64,000 bases of DNA from NCBI GenBank assembly GCA_001630475.1, contig KV419408.1:62001-126000 (forward strand), written 5' to 3'. Positions 57,669 through 64,000 of the stretch are shown here, in pieces; position 1 is the first letter of the stretch; each line of letters opens with the position of its first letter. The notes beneath the pieces are model-generated. The model did no database searches, was not told where the DNA came from, and was given only the letters and a program-made list of their open reading frames with translations. The position numbers and the translations under genes were made by a program. The stretch comes from Sistotremastrum niveocremeum HHB9708 (Eukaryota > Basidiomycota > Agaricomycetes > Sistotremastrales > Sistotremastraceae).

Positions 57669-58689
57669 ATGGCCGATGGTGCCCAGCAAGATAAATCTGT
57701 GCAAGTGAAGCTCGTCCTCCTCGGTAATAGCTTTCGTCATGGGACTCATTCCCATGCCTTTGATGTCCACCCTGATGATCGAAGCTGACATGGTCTTATG
57801 TCCCTTCCAGGTGAAGCTGCTGTCGGAAAATCCTCTCTTGTTCTTAGATTTGTCAGTGTCGCTCGGCTTCCACGATTCGCGTGAACTCAGTATTCGCACA
57901 GGTATCGAATGATTTCCAAGCCAATAAAGAACCCACCATTGGTGCCGCCTTCTTAACCCAGAAGTGTCGTTTAGAAGATCGGACCCTACGATATGAGATT
58001 TGGGACACTGCTGGCCAAGAGCGCTTCCACTCTCTCGCTGTGAGTACACGATGAGCCTCGCTCCACCCGGCTTCATCTGATCATTGGTGGAATCAATCAG
58101 CCCATGTACTACCGAAACGCCCAGGCTGCGGTAGTAGTGTACGATGTGACGAAAGCTGCGAGTCTCGAGAAAGCAAAGTCATGGGTCAAGGAATTGCAAC
58201 GTCAGGCCAATCCAAACATCGTCATCGCACTTGCCGGAAACAAACTCGATCTTGTCCAATCTTCCTCTCCTCCTACTCCCACGAGTCCCTCCTTTGAAGA
58301 CGATGAAGCGGATGATGCCACTGCTACGCCCGGCGAAACTCCCGACTCACCGGAGGGAAGCACCAATGAGACTCTGCGGCAAGTCCCTACGGATGAGGCG
58401 CAGGCTTATGCCACCGAAGCTAGCCTTTTGTTCTTTGAGACCAGTGCGAAGACGGGCGAAGGTGTTGTCGAGCTATTTACGGAGATAGGTTCGTGCAATT
58501 ATCTTATCAGTGAATTCTTAGTCTGACACCATTGCAGCGAAGAAGATCCCGATTGACCATATCCTTGCTTCAACACAAGGTGCCGCTGGGAGAAGTGGAG
58601 CCGCTGGAGCAGACGGACAGGGCAACCGTCAGCAGGGTATCAATCTAGACGCAGCTGCATCTAAAGGAAAGGATGCATGCAACTGTTAG
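57669..58689 (+). CDS. Rab5/Ypt5-type small GTPase with internal insert
   Basis: Early-endosome GTPase. Start ATG at 57669 ([18 protein letters not shown]), introns of about 50-95 nt. G motifs: [14 protein letters not shown] (P loop), [12 protein letters not shown] (switch I), [20 protein letters not shown] (switch II), NKLDL (G4) and [10 protein letters not shown] (G5). The C terminus ends CNC, a double-geranylgeranyl signal. Odd: about 45 residues rich in Ser/Pro/Glu ([19 protein letters not shown]) separate NKLDL from [10 protein letters not shown], where most Rab5 proteins have only a few residues; this insert is in a surface loop and need not harm nucleotide binding. It is convergent with the arrestin-like gene. 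Confidence 0.93.
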
Positions 58690-58837
58690 GACTTCATTGA
58701 TTGGCGTTGTTGTGGGAGCCATGTATGGTAATGTATTTGCGTCTCACTTAGTTGAATAATATGCTATGTTATCTCTTTATTTCACGGAGCTCAACTAGTT
58801 CTACATGATGGAGTATGATGTAAGATGAGTGTCATCT

Positions 58838-60840
58838 TTAATGCTCAAGGTATGGAGGCGGGCCAGCAGCAACTTCAACTGGTGTGCTATCAGATAACGG
58901 GATCAGATACGGAGGCGGTAGTTGTGGACTGCTAGGGTTCGTAACGCCCTCAGCACTGCGAACGCGTGTCAAACGCTCCACTGGATGAGGATCATTATTT
59001 GAATGTGGAGGAGGCAATTCATTCTCAGCGATTTCAGCAGTTCCCTGGGGACTGATAAAATCTACGTTGATGGCTGGAGGCGGGTCCATAGGGTCATCCA
59101 TAGCTGGAGGGGGCGGCGGCGGCGGATCATCCGGAGAGAGTTCTCTGAACGGGGGAAGAGCTCCTTCCAAGCCCATGTTCAGGAGATCAACGTTCTGCAT
59201 GTCATGGGGGTGCCCATCGACGTTGGTCTGCAGATCGACCCTCGAGGCCACAGGCATGGAACGGGATAGTCCGTCATAGTGCGCGGATGCTGGAAATCCG
59301 AAAAGAACACCCTCTCCAGGGATAGAATCACCTCCCTCCGCACGCGCTGTACCGGAGTCGACGATGCCGGAAAGATCAAACTCTGACTCTAAAAATGAAG
59401 GGAGACGCGTAGATGTAGACGGCTGCGTGCTTCCAACAAATGGAGGCGGGGCGTCTGGGTCATCAAAAGGGGGAGGAGCGCTGGGCCCTGCTTCTGCTTC
59501 CTGTGTATAACTCGGTGCGTCTGAGTCAGCGTGTCGAGTTGTTTTGAGAGGGGGTCGATCATGTTTTTTGCGGTACGCTTCGTCGACTGAACCGTCACCG
59601 GGATCATGATGCGGGGCCAGAGGGGGTAGGATGAGAACAGGAAGTGAGGTAGTGGTGGTTCGTTCCATGTGGGTGCCTTGACGTTTCTCAAATAAATTCA
59701 CAGAGACGCGAATTTCAAAAGAAACGGATCCTAGAATAGTTGATTGTGTTATGGAACCACAGTCTGGGGAATCCGGGTACACTGAATCCAATGAAGAAGA
59801 AGTTTCCCGGTCATCCCCAGGCTCTGAAACCCCTCCGGTGTTATGGAGTAGAAAACGCAACTGAAGGGGTCGCACGGAGCTAAATCTACACGATGCGCCA
59901 GTCCAAGATAGGACATCTTCCTGTTCCAGGTCAAAGTCGACAGGAGGTTTACCATTGGAATGTGTTGATGACTCTCCCAGGGAAAACTCGCCGTACGCCC
60001 ACTTTGCAGGTTTTGACGAAGACGCAGAAGGCTGGGGGTCTTCGGGATAATTAGGCATCACAGTAAACGTCTCTCCGTCTGGGCCGGATGGGAAGACTTG
60101 AACTCTTCGCACAAGTTCTACTTTGACGTTTCTCAGACTCCATCCTTGCCGAATGAGTAGAGGATCCGGAGAAGGGACGGTTACGTAGACGGGGATGATT
60201 TCACCACTGAGAAAGGCCTGTCTAGGAACCTGCACCAGGACACTGGTGGGTTCGGATATCGAGCTCGAGAAGGGTGCAGTTGGCAGTGATCCTCTGTCTC
60301 GAGCAGAATAGCGACGCGTGTGGACTGGTATTGACCTCGAGATTGGCGTGATCGAGGGGTCCAAAGGAACCAATTTTGCGGTGAGGTGATAGTTGATCTG
60401 CAGCTGCGACGTATGGAGACACTGTGGACTGTCGGAGGGGAGTGGCAAAGCAAATGGGTAGCTCTGTAGGAAAACTGCATTAGACGAAGCCCTCGAGTAC
60501 AGCACAACTTCTGCTGTTTCAAGCTCGATGGCCCGGGCTGTTGTTGACTCGACGCTCTTCAAAGATAATGTCCTGCAGATGCACAGTCAGTAACGCAGTG
60601 CATGCACCAGGCAGATGCATACAATGATTCCCATTCTACTCCGCCCAGGCCTTTGACCTGCAACTCGCCCTCGATAGTACCATGCTCGCCCTCGATACCC
60701 AGATACCCTCCTTGGAAGTGAACGTTATCTGCAGAAGGCACAAATGTAATCTCTGGTGTCTGGGTGCTTGAGGCATCAGCGGCATCGTCTTCGTAGCTGT
60801 GCTGCGTATAACTAGGTGGGGCATTTGATGAGCTGTCCAT
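58838..60840 (-). CDS. Arrestin-related trafficking adaptor (ART-like)
   Basis: Adaptor that would bring a Rsp5/NEDD4-type ubiquitin ligase to plasma-membrane transporters for endocytosis. Start ATG at 60840 (MDSSSNAPPSYTQHS); one intron joins WES-LTLSLKSVESTTARAIE. Arrestin-N-like core: ETAEVVLYSRASSNAVFLQS, LHTSQLQINYHLTAKLVPLD; arrestin-C-like core: ISEPTSVLVQVPRQAFLSGE and RNVKVELVRRVQVFPSGPDG. PPxY or PPxY-like motifs that bind WW domains occur at the N terminus (PPSY) and near the end (PPPYLI, PPPYLEH). The second half is Pro/Ser/Asp-rich and disordered. It shares a 113-bp interval with the divergent MBD4-like gene. Confidence 0.87.
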
Positions 60841-60953
60841 TATGATATATGACACGCTCAAGGTTCTTGGAGAGAAGTGAAGGTTCAAGAAACGAACTCT
60901 GATCAGGAGATGAGAGTAAGGCGAAGAGTGCTAAGACATGGTTCGGTGGATAC

Positions 60954-61909
60954 ATGAGGCCAAGGGCGAACGCGGCCGCTGGCTGCGGCTGTGCTGATCA
61001 AGCTTCAGTGGTGACTATGACTGCCAGTACTAGTGGGATGCCATCTACTACCGTGTACTCTCCTTATTTTTCCTACTCATCCCCCTCGTCTTCAATAGTG
61101 GACTCGCCCACTTCGTCGCCAGGTCCTAGAACTTCTATGGCATACAGACTAAACAAAGCAAAACCCCAGCTCATTCAAGGTTGACTCTACTCCATCGACC
61201 TTTCTCTACTAACCTTCAAGAGTATTAGACGAGATTGCTGACGATTGGTTCCAACTACTTGTTGTTACAACCTTATTGAACAAAGCTTCTGGCGTCCTGG
61301 CCATTCCCACTTTTCGCGAAATAATCCGTTTATGGCCCACTCCAAGTTTGATGGCAAATGGTGAGTAAGATATTTACGACCTGCACGTCTTCACATCGAA
61401 GGCGCCGTCCAGCACCTATGCAGCGTCTGCAGGAAATGCTTAACCCGCTTGGCCTATCTGCTACGAGAGCAGAACGACTTGTCAGTCTGAGCCAAGAGTA
61501 CCTTCTCGACCCTCCGACCAGCGACAAAATGCGGCGCAGTCGGATTCCTAACTATCCAGGGACGCCAATATCGCATCTCCCCGGTGCAGGCCGTTACGCG
61601 CTGGATTCTTGGCGAATATTTTGTGGCCCTGCTGACGAATGGCAGCATGTGAATCCTACTGACAAGCCTCTGCGAAAATACTTAGTATGCCAAATTGTTT
61701 TGATTATCCAGGAAGCGTCCTTTTCATCAGAAGTTCCGCGCTAGATTTGGAGATGGGCGATAAACGGATTCGTCTGGAGCCCAGAGAGCGGCGTCGTCAA
61801 CGAGATTACTGCCGAAGACATCTCTCAACTGCTATCCTGTGCCGATGAACAACAACCGTGCACTCGAACCGCTCATAGTCCCTTATGCAGATCGTACAAG
61901 GCGTCTTGA
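60954..61909 (+). CDS. MBD4-like DNA glycosylase (HhH-GPD)
   Basis: Base-excision DNA glycosylase resembling the catalytic domain of MBD4, which removes T or U mispaired with G. Possible starts at ATG 60954 (MRPRANAAAGCGC) or 61018 (MTASTSGMPSTT); I keep the first. The N-terminal YSPYFSYSS recalls the SPYF motif of the family. Spliced exons read AKPQLIQ, VLDEIADDWFQLLVVTTLLN (helix of the fold), FREIIRLWPTPSLMANA, LQEMLNPLGLSATRAERLVS, LPGAGRYALDSWRIFCGPAD (the HhH-GPD motif with the catalytic Asp in LDSW) and WRWAINGFVWSPESGVVNEI. No methyl-CpG-binding domain, as in other fungal relatives. It ends 66 bp from the convergent PRP8-like stop. Confidence 0.87.
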
Positions 61910-61975
61910 TTATATATATCGCGATATCCTACGTAGTATTACAAACTATATCATATTCATCCCATTCACAAGGCT

Positions 61976-64000
61976 TTATGCGAAACTGTTCTCAACATCC
62001 GCACTGTCGTCTCCAGTTTCTAGATTGGCGAACTAAAAACGAGTTAGAGTTCGCACATCTGTCAAAAGAACATCGAACGTACGCTGAGGAAAGCGGATGG
62101 CCGGTGCTGCTCAGCCCAAAATTGCAGAGGAGTGTCCATCACGACCGAATACTTGAGAGTAGGCGTCCACAACTGGGTCAAGCCAACGCCGTAATTCCAT
62201 ACTTTGCCTTCCGGCACTAATGTCATGCCCAGTATACGATCGGACAACAGCAGTTGCACCCGTTCGGACATGTTGGGATTGAAGCCCTGGACAAACTGTT
62301 TCAGCGCCTCTGTCAAATAATTGTGGTTGAGGGTAACGAACCGCCGGGTTTACTGAACGATCAGTGTTCTTACGACCCCATTCAAACCCTGGGATGGTCA
62401 GGGAGTGCGCTGAAAGCGACACGGAGCCGGGTGTAAAGGAAGCACTGAGACAGATTGAAGATGGGCTCCATTCGGGATGCTGGGCCATCAACTGAGCCTG
62501 AGTTGTGACATCAGTAGGAGAAAGATGATTGAGCTCCAGCGCCTGTGTCTTGATCCACCCCAAGGGTTCGAGATCTTTCAATAAGAAGTCTTCCTTGGGT
62601 AGCTGGTTCGGGAGCTCGACGGTATTGTTGTTACCACGCTGAGGGATCCAAACGATGGCCTATGACAATGTAAGCAATTATTTGTGAGATAATATGGCCA
62701 AACACTAACCCTAATCTCCTTGACTTGTTGGTTATCAGGAGGTGAAACACCATAGAGATATGCGGCAACCTGGGTACGTAGATCTGCACTGATGATGAAT
62801 GCGCGCAGGATATTCTTTGGAATAACATATGTGAACGAGACTGCGTCGTCTTTCACGTCATCATTAGATACGTAGATATGTTGGAGTCGAAGTGCCAGAT
62901 TCGTCGCCGAAATCGCCCGGACACGCCAGTCTGATTTGCTGCTGAACACTTGCTGTTCGTAGTTGGTAGCTGCAATACTATAAGCAACGGTCAAACACGT
63001 GTAGAAAAGTAGAACGTACTCGTGACCGTCTGAATGGCATCACCGTGGATGTTGGTAGTTTGACTGAGAAAGGAGTTAGAAAATTCACTAGTTCCGGGCA
63101 AGCTACATACGTTTGAATCGCAGTCACTTGATTTTGGGCCTCAGTACTTTTTTCGAGTTCCGCCATTTGTTGACGTTGAACAGATGGAGCGGCGATCTCT
63201 TGGCCCAGAATGACATCACGAATTTCACTAGCAGTCAAAGATGCAATGTTGACGCTATTTCGCTTCCCGAAATCCTGTTCGAGAAATGAGAGACACATCG
63301 CCGCTAGGGAGAAAAACTGACCGCAAGAATAAGATCTTTCAATGCGACCTCGACTTTAATCCATTCATCGTCGGTGAGAGTAGGCCAAACAAAGTGCGGC
63401 TCCGTGATAGTCGACTTGTCCGGACGAAGAATAATCTTCGCCTTTTCATTGTTCACATGCAGGCCTCGAAGTAACAAGATCAAGCGAGAGAACGCAGTGT
63501 AGCTGGAGATTGACTTCAGCCAGTCATCTAGGACAAAACTTCAATATCTCGTCTAATCGCTTAGCTGGATTGCACGCACCATAGAGACTGAAAAGGACCA
63601 TCTGAGGTTGAGTAGCACGCTAAATCGAAGGTTAAACGTGTTGTAAGATAGTTGCAAAGAATATACCAGAATCAAGTCTCCAAACTTCTCCATCTTCATG
63701 CAAGCTTGGAAAGGTAATTGCAATTCGCTACCTTTGATGACGATGTTGGGGAAATCGAGCAAGTGCACCTCAAGGGGATCTAGCAGAAGTCGAATGAGTA
63801 AGAAACCGACGTAACCGTACAAAACGATGCACGAACCCAACATCCCCTTTCGCGTGACAATGACCTGTTTGGGCTGTTCTTCGACGGGCAGAGAGCGTAC
63901 AAGAGCGGCGACTTCTTCTGCAGTTTTCCATTTGGCAAGTTGACCCAGACGCTTCTGACCAGCCCAGACGCTCGTGTGGATGATCTGCTGAAGCGTTAGT
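61976..64000 (-). CDS. PRP8-like spliceosome core protein (5' partial, divergent)
   Basis: C-terminal third of PRP8, the U5 snRNP core at the spliceosome's active site; the N-terminal part is off the right edge. Exons from the edge: [159 protein letters not shown]. Then the MPN/JAB1 domain: [58 protein letters not shown], ending NSFA. A 55-nt intron joins NPA to [11 protein letters not shown]. The MPN part carries many substitutions at positions that are usually fixed in fungal PRP8 as I remember it, e.g. [15 protein letters not shown]. It may therefore be a diverged copy. Confidence 0.88.

Noticed and set aside
58838-60562. Reading the arrestin-like gene as starting at its second exon
   Set aside because: The upstream exon beginning at ATG 60840 joins it in frame and adds the PPSY motif and the first arrestin strands.
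1-64000. Biosynthetic gene cluster, transposon or virus-derived element
   Set aside because: No terpene cyclase, polyketide or peptide synthetase, reverse transcriptase, transposase, integrase or capsid gene was seen, and no long terminal repeats. The flavin monooxygenase and PhyH-type enzyme lie about 11 kb apart among housekeeping genes.

Overview
The window is nuclear DNA of a filamentous basidiomycete, most likely an agaricomycete. I infer this from about 30 closely packed protein genes on both strands, most of them split by many short introns (mostly 45-60 nt, a few near 36-40 nt), and from family variants I associate with this group: long low-complexity proteins, arrestin-like adaptors with PPxY motifs, a KRE6/SKN1-type glucan protein and an alginate-lyase-fold protein. 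I found no rRNA, tRNA, transposon, virus-derived element or CRISPR array. Gene spans below run from start codon to stop codon and include introns. Exon joins were read by eye from GT-AG (sometimes GC-AG) signals, reading frame and family similarity recalled from memory; no search was run.

Layout. 1-11 kb (minus strand): an S28 serine peptidase cut by the left edge, a SNF5/SMARCB1-type SWI/SNF subunit, the cullin-like APC/C subunit APC2, and a tandem pair of MCT-like major-facilitator transporters. 11.9-24.3 kb (plus): a large low-complexity protein of unknown function, a C2-domain protein, a Baeyer-Villiger-type flavin monooxygenase, a protein with two FYRN-FYRC modules, and a cytosine-deaminase-like amidohydrolase. 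24.3-35 kb (mixed): an F-box protein, a Rax1-like RGS membrane protein, a small membrane protein, a Mit_KHE1-family mitochondrial protein, a phytanoyl-CoA-dioxygenase-like enzyme, branched-chain 2-oxoacid dehydrogenase E1 alpha and another single-pass membrane protein. 35-49 kb (minus): a Ulp2/SENP6-type SUMO protease, a KRE6/SKN1 glucan protein, the SUMO E1 subunit AOS1, a Zn2Cys6 transcription factor and a mitochondrial PPR-like protein. 50-64 kb: a coiled-coil protein, a PH-domain protein, an alginate-lyase-fold protein and a Rab5-type GTPase (plus), an arrestin-related adaptor (minus), an MBD4-like DNA glycosylase (plus), and the 3' part of a PRP8-like spliceosome core gene (minus) cut by the right edge.

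This is mostly ordinary housekeeping and regulatory content with no biosynthetic cluster. The SUMO protease and SUMO E1 subunit lie about 3 kb apart. The most unusual points are an apparently divergent PRP8, several GC-AG introns, a 9-nt microexon in the E1 alpha gene, an internally duplicated FYR protein, and two enzyme genes (S28 peptidase and flavin monooxygenase) each interrupted by one in-frame stop that I could not remove by splicing.
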